Below are positions 36,458 to 44,987 of a DNA stretch of 64,000 nt, piece by piece. Every line of letters starts with the position of its first letter. Positions within the stretch are counted from its first letter, which is position 1. The notes beneath the pieces were generated by a model that saw only the letters and a program-made list of their open reading frames with translations, was not told where the DNA came from and searched no databases. This stretch comes from JAZBPO01 sp963691775 (GTDB taxonomy: Bacteria; Pseudomonadota; Gammaproteobacteria; Pseudomonadales; Azotimanducaceae), in contig OY829369.1 of assembly GCA_963691775.1 (NCBI GenBank), positions 2,728,001 to 2,792,000 of the forward strand, given 5' to 3'. A program made the translations under genes and the position numbers.

Positions 36458-36552
36458 CCGCTCCCCCGTCCAGCTTCTGTCCGGACGGTACGCGCCGAAT
36501 TCGTTCGGCACCTACAAAGGGTCGATGCGGCCCCACGCACGGGAACCTCGAA

Positions 36553-37506
36553 ATGAGCACTGCTTCCGTCGTCAAATTCAGCGCCGGCATGCCGGACATC
36601 GCAAGTCACGAACATCACCAGCCAGCAGGTACCCTGGATTGGGTCGGGATGGCGGGGATACACCAGCCCTTCGCGATTCGCGACGCTGGCGTGGTCAGCC
36701 ACGTCCACGGCGAGGCTCAGGTCTATGTTGATCTCGCCGACGCTCAAGCGAAGGGCATTCACATGTCCCGGCTATATCTCCAGCTGGAGCGGCTCGCCGG
36801 CGGCGAGCCACTGACGCCAGCGTCGTTACACGCACTCCTGGGTGAGCTTCTTGAATCCCATGCAGGGCTGTCTACGCGCGCATTTTTGGAGATTCGATTC
36901 CAGCACTTTGTCCGCCGTCGCGCCCTGAAGAGCGACAACTCGGGCTGGAACAGCTACCCCGTATGCATTCGCGCGCAGCTCAAAGACGGTAAGCCATACG
37001 TCGAGCTCGGCGTGGACGTAACCTATTCCTCGACCTGCCCCTGTTCTGCAGCGCTGTCGCGCCAGCTGATTCAGAAGCAGTTCGAGGCCGACTTCGCCGC
37101 GAGCGGCACGGTCGATGCGGAGGCGGTGAAAGCGTGGCTCGGCACGGAGCAGGGCATTGTCGCTACGCCGCACAGCCAGCGCAGCGTCGCCCAGGTGTTG
37201 ACGACGCTCGCCGATGGCCAGGCTGAATTTCCGATCACGGAACTCATCGACCTGCTCGAAGGCACGCTGAAGACGCCGGTCCAGGCCGCGGTGAAGCGTG
37301 AGGACGAACAGGAGTTTGCGCGCCTCAACGGCCAGAACTTGATGTTCTGTGAAGACTCGGGCCGCAAGATCAAGGGCGCGCTCCTCGCCGACGACCGTGT
37401 CGAGGACTTCTGGGTGCGCATCAATCATTTCGAGAGCCTGCACGGCCACGATGCCGTAGCCGTTGTTACGGCGGGTATTCCGGACGGATATGCGCCCATC
37501 CCCTGA
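36553..37506 (+). CDS. folE2: GTP cyclohydrolase I type 2 (FolE2)
   Basis: A 317-residue tunnelling-fold cyclohydrolase that makes 7,8-dihydroneopterin triphosphate for folate and queuosine synthesis. Family marks are YSSTCPCSAALSR (metal-ligand Cys), ATPHSQRS, and the C-terminal FWVRINHFESLHGHDAVA. FolE2 can use several metals and is often the zinc-sparing paralogue of FolE. If it is the only GTP cyclohydrolase it would also feed queG at 20 kb. It has its own promoter and is followed by the tRNA-Leu promoter. Confidence 0.96.
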   Translation: MSTASVVKFSAGMPDIASHEHHQPAGTLDWVGMAGIHQPFAIRDAGVVSHVHGEAQVYVDLADAQAKGIHMSRLYLQLERLAGGEPLTPASLHALLGELLESHAGLSTRAFLEIRFQHFVRRRALKSDNSGWNSYPVCIRAQLKDGKPYVELGVDVTYSSTCPCSAALSRQLIQKQFEADFAASGTVDAEAVKAWLGTEQGIVATPHSQRSVAQVLTTLADGQAEFPITELIDLLEGTLKTPVQAAVKREDEQEFARLNGQNLMFCEDSGRKIKGALLADDRVEDFWVRINHFESLHGHDAVAVVTAGIPDGYAPIP

Positions 37507-37533
37507 GCGTTGCGAAGCGCGTTCGGCCGTGCA

Positions 37534-37562
37534 TTGACAGGGCCGGACGCGATTCGTAGAGT
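37534..37562 (+). promoter_or_regulatory. Sigma-70 promoter of tRNA-Leu
   Basis: Consensus -35 TTGACA, exactly 17 bases of spacer, and TAGAGT as -10. Transcription would start near 37570, about 35 bases before the tRNA, the expected arrangement for a stable RNA gene. Confidence 0.75.
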
Positions 37563-37603
37563 TCGCCGCCCTGATCCCCGGGCAAGCCGGGATTGGTCAG
37601 GAT

Positions 37604-37690
37604 GCCGAGGTGGCGAAATTGGTAGACGCGCCAGCTTCAGGTGCTGGTGGGGGTAACCCCGTGGAGGTTCAAGTCCTCTCCTCGGCACCA
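37604..37690 (+). tRNA. leuT: tRNA-Leu (anticodon CAG)
   Basis: An 87-base class II tRNA. The 7-bp acceptor stem is GCCGAGG with CCTCGGC. The D-loop has TGGTAGACGCG. The anticodon stem CCAGC/GCTGG holds the loop TTCAGGT with anticodon CAG. A long variable arm (GGGGTAACCCC type) is typical of leucine tRNA. The T-arm GTTCAAGTC is standard. The CCA end is encoded. It reads CUG, expected to be the commonest leucine codon at this GC content. A tRNA-Leu also precedes rnr in pseudomonads, as I recall. Confidence 0.97.
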
Positions 37691-37808
37691 TCTAGCAGTT
37701 CTGCAGTTACCCCATCTGCTGCGGCCGCAAGCCGCGGACGCCAGAGGCCGTTCCGCGTCGCGTTGCTACGCACCATCGACCGTGCGAGCCTGCACGGCGA
37801 TCGCCTAA

Positions 37809-40190
37809 GTGAGTAAAAACAAGATAAAGACAAGAAAGAAAGATCCGCATGCGGCGCGGGAATCCGCGCGCTACGACCATCCCATCCCCTCCCGCGAACT
37901 CATCCTCGAAGAACTTCGCAATGCTAGCCATCCGCTCGATTTGGGCGCTGTTGCCCGTGCGCTCCGAATCTCGACGGAGCGAGACCTAGAGGCCCTGCGC
38001 CGGCGCCTGCGCGCCATGTGTCGAGACGGCCAACTCATTCTCGATCGGCGAGGGCGCTTCGCGCTCGTCGAAAAGCTCGATCTGGTCCGCGGCCGGGTTC
38101 AGGCGCATCGCGATGGTTTCGCCTGGATTATTCGTGACGACGGGGGCGATGACATCCACGTCCATGAACGGCAGCTACATACGGCTATGGACGGGGACCT
38201 GGTTCTCGTGCGCCTCGCCGGCCGTCGCCGCGACGGCAAGCCCGAGGGCGTGGTCGCTGAGGTGATCGAGCGCGTGCACCGCGTCGTCACCGGACGCTTC
38301 GCCCGGGCCGGCGGCGTCGGCCTGCTCGAGCCGGCCAATCGTCGCATTCCGCACGAAATCCTGATCGCGCCCGAGGATGGTGCGGAGGCTGAACCTGGTG
38401 ACTGGGTCGAGGCCGAGATCGTCCGCTATCCCGACACGCACGCCCCGGCCTGGGCAAAGGTCGTAAAGATCCTTGGCGACGCATCGGAGAACGCGACGCG
38501 CGTTGAGGTCGTGCTCGGCGCCCACGGCGTCCCTCGAGAGTGGCCCGAGGAGGTCCTTGCGGAGCTCGTTGATCTCCCTGACGGCGTGCACGAGCGTGAC
38601 GTGCACGGTCGGGTCGATCTGCGCGCCCTCGACCTTCTGACGATCGACGGCGAAGACGCGCGTGACTTCGACGATGCGGTGTATTGCGAGCCGCGCAGGG
38701 GCGGCGGCTGGCGCCTGCTGGTCGCGATCGCGGACGTTTCGCACTACGTGCGTCCCGGTACTGCTCTCGACGTCACCGCGCTCGAACGCGGCAACTCCGT
38801 TTATCTGCCCAGCACCGTTGTGCCGATGCTGCCAGAGCAGCTCTCGAATGATCTGTGCTCGCTGCGGCCGAAGGTCGATCGTTTGTGCATGGTCTGCGAG
38901 ATGACCGTCAGCGGCCGCGGCAGGGTCGGCAGCTATCGGTTCTTCGAGGGCGTCCTGAACTCCTCCGCTCGCCTCACCTACGACCGCGTTGCTCGTCTCA
39001 TCGAGCACGGCGCCGATGCCGTGCGCAAAGATGATCCGGAGCTCGCGCGCATGGCGCCGCGCATCAGCGCTCTGCACGACCTCTTCGGCGCCCTCATCGA
39101 GGCGCGCGAGGGGCGCGGTGCCGTCGACTTCTCAGGTAAGGAAAGCCAGATCGTGCTCGACGATTCGGGTCGGGTCGCGGATATCCAGCCGGTGCAGCGC
39201 AACGACGCTCATCGCCTGATCGAGGAATGCATGATCGCGGCGAACGTCTGCGCGGCGCGCTTCCTCGCGCAGCACGAACTCCCCGGTCTCTATCGGGTGC
39301 ACGATTCACCGTCGGCGTCACGCGCGGAGGACCTACGCGCGTTCCTCGCGGGCCTCGGCATCGCCCTGCCGGGCGAAGAGATTCCGACTCCGAATGATCT
39401 GCAGGCACTACTGTCGTCGGTCGTGCATCGGCCGGATCACTCGGTGATCGAAACGGTCGTGCTGCGGACGATGAAGCAGGCCCTCTATGCAGCACGGAAC
39501 GACGGCCACTTCGGCCTCGCGCTCACGGCTTACACGCACTTCACCTCGCCGATCCGTCGCTACGCGGACCTCCTTGTGCACCGGGCGATCCGGCTCGTGA
39601 TCCGCTCGCGTATGGAATCGAAGCTGGTCGTGCGGCCGAAGGGAACGAGCCTGCTCGCCAAGGCGGCGATCTATCCATACGAGCAGACCGGCCTCGAGAA
39701 CGTCGGCGAGCACATCTCGGCGACGGAGCGTCGCGCCGATACCGCGTCGCGCGACATGGTCGACTGGCTGAAGTGCGAGTTCATGGAAACGCGCCTCGGC
39801 GAGGCGTTCGAAGGCACCGTGTCCGCGGTGACCAGCTTCGGGCTGTTCGTGGAACTGGATGGGGTCTACGTCACGGGCCTCGTTCACGTGACGATGCTCC
39901 CCGAGGACTACTACCACTTCGATGACGTCAACCTGACCCTGTCCGGCGATGCGAGCGGCCGCACCTTCGGGCTCGGCGATCGTGTTCGCGTGCAGCTTGC
40001 GCGAGTAGACGTCGACGAACGGAAGATCGACTTCGAGCTTCTCGAGGTGCTGTCTTCGCGGCCTCCCGCACGGCGTACGGGCAAGCGTGGCCAGGATCGG
40101 CGTGGCCGCGGCGCCTCTGGGGGAAAGTCGCAGCGAACGCTGCGCGGACCGGGCGCGAAGGTGAAGGGCGGCCGGAAGCGGCGCCGATGA
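37809..40190 (+). CDS. rnr: Ribonuclease R
   Basis: A 793-residue 3'-5' exoribonuclease. Domain order is an N-terminal winged helix (about 25-95), two cold-shock domains, the RNB catalytic domain (DGEDARDFDDAVYCE with the catalytic Asp cluster, near residue 280), an S1 domain (about 655-745), and a Lys/Arg-rich tail. It degrades structured RNA and participates in tmRNA-linked decay. Start is GTG; no strong ribosome site was found. The 3' end overlaps rlmB by four bases (ATGA). Confidence 0.95.
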   Translation: MSKNKIKTRKKDPHAARESARYDHPIPSRELILEELRNASHPLDLGAVARALRISTERDLEALRRRLRAMCRDGQLILDRRGRFALVEKLDLVRGRVQAHRDGFAWIIRDDGGDDIHVHERQLHTAMDGDLVLVRLAGRRRDGKPEGVVAEVIERVHRVVTGRFARAGGVGLLEPANRRIPHEILIAPEDGAEAEPGDWVEAEIVRYPDTHAPAWAKVVKILGDASENATRVEVVLGAHGVPREWPEEVLAELVDLPDGVHERDVHGRVDLRALDLLTIDGEDARDFDDAVYCEPRRGGGWRLLVAIADVSHYVRPGTALDVTALERGNSVYLPSTVVPMLPEQLSNDLCSLRPKVDRLCMVCEMTVSGRGRVGSYRFFEGVLNSSARLTYDRVARLIEHGADAVRKDDPELARMAPRISALHDLFGALIEAREGRGAVDFSGKESQIVLDDSGRVADIQPVQRNDAHRLIEECMIAANVCAARFLAQHELPGLYRVHDSPSASRAEDLRAFLAGLGIALPGEEIPTPNDLQALLSSVVHRPDHSVIETVVLRTMKQALYAARNDGHFGLALTAYTHFTSPIRRYADLLVHRAIRLVIRSRMESKLVVRPKGTSLLAKAAIYPYEQTGLENVGEHISATERRADTASRDMVDWLKCEFMETRLGEAFEGTVSAVTSFGLFVELDGVYVTGLVHVTMLPEDYYHFDDVNLTLSGDASGRTFGLGDRVRVQLARVDVDERKIDFELLEVLSSRPPARRTGKRGQDRRGRGASGGKSQRTLRGPGAKVKGGRKRRR

Positions 40191-40951
40191 GCGCCGACGA
40201 CGGTCGCTTCGCGGGCGGCTTTCATGCCGTTGAGGCGGCGATCGCTCAGGGGCGCGTGCAGCGCCTCTTCGTTGCGCAAGCACGTGGCGATGGCCGCCTG
40301 AAGCGCTTGCTCGAACGTGCCCGCAGCGCAGGCCTGCAGGCGGAAAAACGTCCGCGCGCCGAGCTCGATCAACTCGCCAGCGGCCGCCATCAGGGCGTCG
40401 TTGCCGAACTGTCCGCTGACGCGGTAAACGTCGAGTTCCAGGATGAGGGCGCGCTTGAAGCCTGCCTCGACGAATGTCAGCGCAGCAGCCGCGCGCCGTT
40501 GCTCCTCGTGCTGGAAGGGGTGACTGATCCGCGCAACCTCGGCGCCTGCCTGCGCAGCGCCGACGGTGCCGGCGTCGATGCGGTGGTGGTCCCGCGCTCA
40601 CGCACGGCGCCCCTCAACGCGGCGGCGCGAAACGTCGCTTCGGGCGCGGCCGAGGCACTGCCTGTGGTCGCGGTCGCCAATCTCGCGCGTACGCTCGACT
40701 GGCTCGGTCAGCGCGGCGTCCGCCTCGTCGGGCTCGCCGGCGAAGGTGACGGCACGCTCTGGGACGAAGACCTTGCGGGGCCTGTTGCGCTTCTCTTGGG
40801 GTCTGAGGACAAGGGCCTTCGCCGCCTTGCGCGGGAGGCCTGCGATGCGCTTGTCTCCGTACCGATGCGCGGAACGGTCGAATCGCTTAACGTTTCAGTC
40901 ACGGCCGGCATTGCCCTTTACGAGGCCGTACGGCAGCGCGTGAGCAATTGA
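40187..40951 (+). CDS. rlmB: 23S rRNA Gm2251 methyltransferase RlmB
   Basis: A 254-residue SPOUT methyltransferase. The N-terminal substrate domain (FHAVEAAI, about 1-75) is followed by the knotted SAM domain with VTDPRNLGACLRSADGAGVD, LLGSEDKGLRRLA and VPMRGTVESLNVSVTAGIALYE (motifs 1-3). It methylates 2'-O of G2251 in the P loop. It is translationally coupled to rnr, as in E. coli. Confidence 0.95.
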   Translation: MSADDGRFAGGFHAVEAAIAQGRVQRLFVAQARGDGRLKRLLERARSAGLQAEKRPRAELDQLASGRHQGVVAELSADAVNVEFQDEGALEACLDECQRSSRAPLLLVLEGVTDPRNLGACLRSADGAGVDAVVVPRSRTAPLNAAARNVASGAAEALPVVAVANLARTLDWLGQRGVRLVGLAGEGDGTLWDEDLAGPVALLLGSEDKGLRRLAREACDALVSVPMRGTVESLNVSVTAGIALYEAVRQRVSN

Positions 40952-40971
40952 ATCGCCGCGCGAAAAGCTGC

Positions 40972-41000
40972 TTGTGAGTATTCTTATACGCGCGTAGAAT
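40972..41000 (+). promoter_or_regulatory. Sigma-70 promoter of the rpsF operon
   Basis: TTGTGA, a 17-base AT-rich spacer, and TAGAAT, just after rlmB. Transcription would start near 41007, leaving a leader of about 90 bases. Confidence 0.75.
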
Positions 41001-41014
41001 CCGCGCTCCCTTTT

Positions 41015-41039
41015 GCAGGGTCCCGCCCGGCGGGCCTGC
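41015..41039 (+). promoter_or_regulatory. Candidate S6:S18-binding leader hairpin of rpsF
   Basis: Two stacked 5-bp helices, GCAGG/CCTGC outside and CCCGC/GCGGG inside, separated by a GT bulge on the 5' side, with CCG exposed in the loop. rpsF leaders of many bacteria contain an RNA motif that exposes CCG and mimics the 16S rRNA site of the S6:S18 complex, giving feedback control. Position and CCG fit that idea; the exact fold was not tested. Confidence 0.45.
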
Positions 41040-41098
41040 CAGAGGACTCCTTGCCTCACGCCAAAGTAGCGGAGGCTTCAATCCGTAGGGAGTCGACC

Positions 41099-41527
41099 AT
41101 GCGTCACTACGAGATCGTATTTTTGGTCCATCCGGACCAGAGTGAGCAAGTGCCCTCCATGGTGGAGCGGTACAAGGGCCTGATCGAGGAACACGGTGGT
41201 GCTATCCATCGCCTCGAAGACTGGGGCCGCCGCCAGCTTGCATACCCCATCAACAAGGTTCACAAGGCTCATTACGTGCTCCTCAACGCCGAGTGCACGG
41301 ACGAAGTGCGCGCCGAGCTCGAGAGCCTGTTCAAGTTCAACGACGCAGTGATCCGGTCCATGTTCCTGGTCCGCGACGAGGCAGTGACTGATCAGTCGCC
41401 GATGATGAAGCCCGAGCGCGAAGAGCGCGGTCGAGGCGACCGGGAGCGTCGTCCGCGCCGCGAAGAGGGCGAAGGGCGCGAAGAAGCCGCGGCCGAGCCC
41501 GCATCCGAAGTAGCAGAGGAAGGCTGA
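41099..41527 (+). CDS. rpsF: Small ribosomal subunit protein bS6
   Basis: A 142-residue protein. It opens with MRHYEIVFLVHPDQSEQVP and continues with IHRLEDWGRRQLAYPINK and HYVLLNAE, standard bS6. The tail of about 40 residues is highly charged (REERGRGDRERRPRREEGEGREE) and ends in acidic residues; in E. coli the S6 tail is modified with glutamates by RimK. TAGGGAG lies six bases before ATG 41099. The frame extends 16 codons upstream without a site. The gene is followed by rpsR after three bases, with no priB between them. Confidence 0.97.
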   Translation: MRHYEIVFLVHPDQSEQVPSMVERYKGLIEEHGGAIHRLEDWGRRQLAYPINKVHKAHYVLLNAECTDEVRAELESLFKFNDAVIRSMFLVRDEAVTDQSPMMKPEREERGRGDRERRPRREEGEGREEAAAEPASEVAEEG

Positions 41528-41530
41528 TCC

Positions 41531-41758
41531 ATGTCTCGTTTCTACCGTCGCCGCAAGATCTGCCGCTTCACTGCCGAGGGCGTCAAGGAGATCGACTACA
41601 AAGATCTCGACACGCTCAAGCAGTACATCACTGAGACGGGCAAGATCGTGCCCTCCCGTATCACAGGTACCAACGCGCGCTATCAGCGCCAGCTGGCGCG
41701 TGCGGTCAAGCGCGCACGCTTCCTCGCGCTGTTGCCGTACGCCGACAGCCACGGCTGA
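41531..41758 (+). CDS. rpsR: Small ribosomal subunit protein bS18
   Basis: A 75-residue bS18: RRRKICRFTAEGVKEIDYKD, LKQYITETGKIVPSRITGT and the basic RQLARAVKRARFLALLPY. It forms a heterodimer with bS6 on the platform of the 30S subunit. It starts three bases after rpsF; rplI follows after 23 bases. Confidence 0.98.
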   Translation: MSRFYRRRKICRFTAEGVKEIDYKDLDTLKQYITETGKIVPSRITGTNARYQRQLARAVKRARFLALLPYADSHG

Positions 41759-41781
41759 CCGCCTGATCCGGAGAGAGAACG

Positions 41782-42225
41782 ATGCAAGTCATCCTGCTCG
41801 AACGTATTGGCAATCTCGGTAACCTCGGTGACGAGGTTGCGGTCAAGAATGGTTATGGCCGCAACTTCCTCATCCCGAAGGGCAAGGCCGTGCGTGCCAC
41901 GAAGGAAAATCGTGAGATGTTCGAGGCGCGCCGCGCTGAGCTCGAGGCACAGGCGAAAGCCCGACTCGATGGCGCTGAGGGCCGTGCCGCGGCGCTCGAG
42001 GACGTGTCCGTGACCATCACCGCTCGCGCCGCCGAGGGCAAGCTCTATGGTTCCGTCGGCCCGCGTGAAGTGTCGGACGCTCTGGCGGCGGCCGGGCACG
42101 AAATCGCGATTGCCGAAGTCAAGATGCCCCTCGGCGCTATCCGTGAGGTCGGTGAGTTCGAAGTGGACGTCCAGCTCCACTCCGACGTGACGACAACCGT
42201 GGGCCTCGTCATCGTCGCTGAATGA
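41782..42225 (+). CDS. rplI: Large ribosomal subunit protein bL9
   Basis: A 147-residue two-domain bL9. The N-terminal rRNA-binding domain has MQVILLERIGNLGNLGDEVAVK and GYGRNFLIPKGKA. A long connecting helix (about 41-75) leads to the C-terminal domain, which contains KLYGSVGPREVSDAL. It is the last gene of the rpsF operon; a hairpin follows. Confidence 0.97.
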   Translation: MQVILLERIGNLGNLGDEVAVKNGYGRNFLIPKGKAVRATKENREMFEARRAELEAQAKARLDGAEGRAAALEDVSVTITARAAEGKLYGSVGPREVSDALAAAGHEIAIAEVKMPLGAIREVGEFEVDVQLHSDVTTTVGLVIVAE

Positions 42226-42231
42226 CCTCAC

Positions 42232-42262
42232 GCCCTGTCGCGCTATTACGGTGCGGCAGGGC
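42232..42262 (+). terminator. Hairpin after rplI
   Basis: GCCCTG pairs with CAGGGC, then CGC with GCG across a T-G mismatch, enclosing an 11-base loop, seven bases after the rplI stop. There is no U-tract. The left-arm sequence GCCCTGTCGC is repeated once more about 50 bases downstream. It likely ends or attenuates the ribosomal-protein operon. Confidence 0.4.
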
Positions 42263-42440
42263 GCGCAGTTCCAGCGCGATCCATCTCGCGCCCTGTCGCC
42301 TGTGCATTGCCGTTGGCGCTCCGCCGTAACCGTATCAGCGGCCCGCATCGGGCTTAGCCGTTCGGCGCCTGGCGGTCGCGCTTGCGCCTCGTTTCCGTAC
42401 ACTGTCCGACCCTCTACGATTTGCGCCCGGGGCGCCATAC

Positions 42441-43868
42441 ATGGCGGAAGTCCTGCCACCCTCAGATCCCTTCGACCTCGCGAGCGAACCCGCCGACGGG
42501 GCGGTGCGCGATGCGCGCACGGCAAGCGTCAAGGTTCCACCGCATTCGATCGAGGCAGAGCAAGCCGTACTTGGCGGGTTGCTGCTGCATGCGGCCGGTT
42601 ATTGGGAGATCAGCGACGTCATCACCGAGGTGGACTTCTATCGCGGTGACCATCGGCTGATCTGGAACTCAATCGCGCGGCTCATTGAAGATGATTCATC
42701 CGTCGACGTGCTCACTGTCGGACGCGCGCTCGAACACGCTGGTGCGGCCGGGCGCGGCGTCGACATCGCCTATCTTGCAGAGCTGGCGGAAAACACGCCG
42801 GGCGTTTCTAATCTGCGCGCCTATGCGGATATCGTCCGCGAGCGCGCCACGCTCCGTCAGCTGATTTCCGCCGCGAACAAGATTGCTGATTCGGCCTTCG
42901 CACCGGAAGGACGCAAGTCCGAGGAACTGCTCGATGAGGCCGAGCGCGAGGTCTTCCAGATCGCTGAAGGACGGCCGAAGGCCGGTGGCCCGGTCGGGAC
43001 CAAAGAGCTTCTGAAGAACGCCGTAGACCGCATCGATCGTCTCGTGGCTTCGAAGAGCCACATCACGGGCACGCCAACGGGTTTCAACGATCTCGACGAC
43101 ATGACCTCCGGTTTGCAGGACGCCGACCTGGTAATAGTTGCGGCGCGCCCTTCCATGGGCAAGACGTCGCTGATGATGAATTTCGCTGAGCACGCTCTCA
43201 TGCGCGACGGGGCGGGCCCTGTGCTGGTGTTTTCGCTCGAGATGCCCGGCGATGCGCTCATGCTGCGCATGCTCTCGTCTTTGGGCCGTATCAATCAGTC
43301 GAATATCCGCTCGGGTCAGCTCACTGATGAAGACTGGCCACGCCTGACGTCTACCATGAGCCTGCTCAAGGAGCGCAAACTCTTCATAGACGATACGGCG
43401 GCATTGTCACCAAACGAGATGCGCGCGCGCGCGCGCCGCGTTGCGCGCGAGCACGGCAAGATATCCATGATTCTCGTCGACTATCTGCAGCTCATGCAGA
43501 TTCCGGGCAACAGCGAGAACCGGGCCGGCGAAATCTCCGAGATCTCGAGGTCTCTGAAAGGTCTAGCAAAGGAAATGGAGTGCCCGGTCATCGCGGGCAG
43601 CCAGCTCAATCGTTCCCTCGAGCAGCGGCCGAACAAGCGCCCGATCATGTCTGACCTTCGTGAATCCGGCGCCATCGAGCAGGACGCCGACCTGATCTGC
43701 TTCATCTACCGGGACGAGGTCTACAACGAGAACTCCGAACAGAAAGGCGTCGCTGAGATCATCATCGGCAAGCAACGCAACGGTCCGATCGGCACCGTGA
43801 ACCTTGCTTTCATGGGTCAGTTCACCAAGTTCGAGAACCTCGCTCCCGAGCGCTATCAGAGCTACTGA
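42441..43868 (+). CDS. dnaB: Replicative DNA helicase DnaB
   Basis: A 475-residue hexameric 5'-3' helicase without an intein. The N-terminal domain starts at VPPHSIEAEQAVLGGLLLH, and the linker is followed by the RecA-like motor. Walker A is ARPSMGKTSLMMN, Walker B is ILVDYLQLM, and the arginine finger and beta-hairpin follow in EISRSLKGLAKEMECPVIAGSQLNR and DLRESGAIEQDAD. The N-terminal 30 residues before the core are variable and acidic. It lies 215 bases after rplI and seven before alr. Confidence 0.97.
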   Translation: MAEVLPPSDPFDLASEPADGAVRDARTASVKVPPHSIEAEQAVLGGLLLHAAGYWEISDVITEVDFYRGDHRLIWNSIARLIEDDSSVDVLTVGRALEHAGAAGRGVDIAYLAELAENTPGVSNLRAYADIVRERATLRQLISAANKIADSAFAPEGRKSEELLDEAEREVFQIAEGRPKAGGPVGTKELLKNAVDRIDRLVASKSHITGTPTGFNDLDDMTSGLQDADLVIVAARPSMGKTSLMMNFAEHALMRDGAGPVLVFSLEMPGDALMLRMLSSLGRINQSNIRSGQLTDEDWPRLTSTMSLLKERKLFIDDTAALSPNEMRARARRVAREHGKISMILVDYLQLMQIPGNSENRAGEISEISRSLKGLAKEMECPVIAGSQLNRSLEQRPNKRPIMSDLRESGAIEQDADLICFIYRDEVYNENSEQKGVAEIIIGKQRNGPIGTVNLAFMGQFTKFENLAPERYQSY

Positions 43869-43874
43869 GGGCGT

Positions 43875-44987
43875 ATGTATCGTCGAGCCCGCGCAGAGAT
43901 CGACGCGGAGGCACTGCGCCACAATCACGCGCGCGCCTGCGCGCTCGGCGGCACGCGGGCGGCCTGGCCTGTGATCAAGGGCGACGCCTATGGCCACGGC
44001 ATGCTCGATGCGGCGCGGGTGCTTGACGGCGCGGCCGGCTTCATCGTCGCGGACGTGCAAGAGGGCATCGCTCTGCGGTCAGCCGGTTTCGCGCATCGGA
44101 TCCTCGTGCTTCAGGGCGCCTGGAACCCCTCAAGCCTGAAGGCTGCCGTTGCCGCAGACCTCGAACTCGGTTGCCACGATCCCTCTCAGCTCGACCTGGC
44201 CGATGCCTATAGCGCCGTTCTGCGTGAGCACGGCACGCACCTCTGGCTCGAGGTCGAGACGGGGATGCACCGCCTTGGCCTCGATCGCGGCGGCGCTGAA
44301 GCGCTGGACCGACTGCAGGCCATCGTTGGCCCGGACCGGGTCGTGCTCATGACTCATTTCGCCCGCGCCGATACGCCCGAGCATGCCCAGAACGCGGAGC
44401 AGATCCGGCGTTTCAATGAGCTTCGCAGCGGCGTGGACTGCGTGGTCAGCGCCTGCAACTCCGCTGCGCTCGTCTCCGGACTCGTGCGCGACGACGATAT
44501 CGTCCGGCCCGGCGTAATGCTCTACGGCGTGAGCCCGGTCGTGGCGCAGACGGCGATCGAGGTCGATCTCCGGCCGGTGCTCACCCTGCGTTCGGAACTC
44601 ATGGCCGTGAAGACCGTCGCGGCGGGCGAACCGGTCGGCTATGGCGGTACCTGGGCGCCGACGCGCGGAGGACGGATTGGCGTGGTCGCTGCAGGTTACG
44701 GCGACGGGTATCCGCGCAACGCTCCGAACGGTACGCCGGTGCTGGTAGCGGGCAAGCGCGTGCCGTTGATCGGACGCGTGTCGATGGATTCGCTTTCTGT
44801 CGACCTGCATAACCACCCGCAGGCGCAGGTTGGTGACGACGTTGTGCTATGGGGTCATGGCTTACCGGTCGAGGAGATCGCGACCGCAGCGGGTACCATT
44901 GGCTACGAACTGCTTACCCGCATTCCGCCGCGGGTGCCGCGCATTGGTTGGCCGGCGCCGGTGGAAGCCTCCGGAGGCACTGCATGA
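43875..44987 (+). CDS. alr: Alanine racemase
   Basis: A 370-residue PLP enzyme producing D-alanine for peptidoglycan. The PLP lysine is Lys35 in VIKGDAYGHG; most relatives have VKANAYGHG, so VIKGDAYGHG is a small variation. The second catalytic base is Tyr in AAGYGDGYPR of the C-terminal domain. Other marks are THFARAD, CNSAA, RPGVMLYG and GRVSMD. Its TGA overlaps the next start (ATGA). The order dnaB-alr matches pseudomonads. Confidence 0.95.
   Translation: MYRRARAEIDAEALRHNHARACALGGTRAAWPVIKGDAYGHGMLDAARVLDGAAGFIVADVQEGIALRSAGFAHRILVLQGAWNPSSLKAAVAADLELGCHDPSQLDLADAYSAVLREHGTHLWLEVETGMHRLGLDRGGAEALDRLQAIVGPDRVVLMTHFARADTPEHAQNAEQIRRFNELRSGVDCVVSACNSAALVSGLVRDDDIVRPGVMLYGVSPVVAQTAIEVDLRPVLTLRSELMAVKTVAAGEPVGYGGTWAPTRGGRIGVVAAGYGDGYPRNAPNGTPVLVAGKRVPLIGRVSMDSLSVDLHNHPQAQVGDDVVLWGHGLPVEEIATAAGTIGYELLTRIPPRVPRIGWPAPVEASGGTA

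Noticed and set aside
37610..37816. Open frame of 68 codons starting inside the tRNA
   Set aside because: It is a translation of tRNA-Leu; such MAKLVDAPAS peptides are a well-known artefact.
39408..40601. 397-residue minus-strand frame
   Set aside because: Antisense to rnr and rlmB, low-complexity Arg-rich translation.
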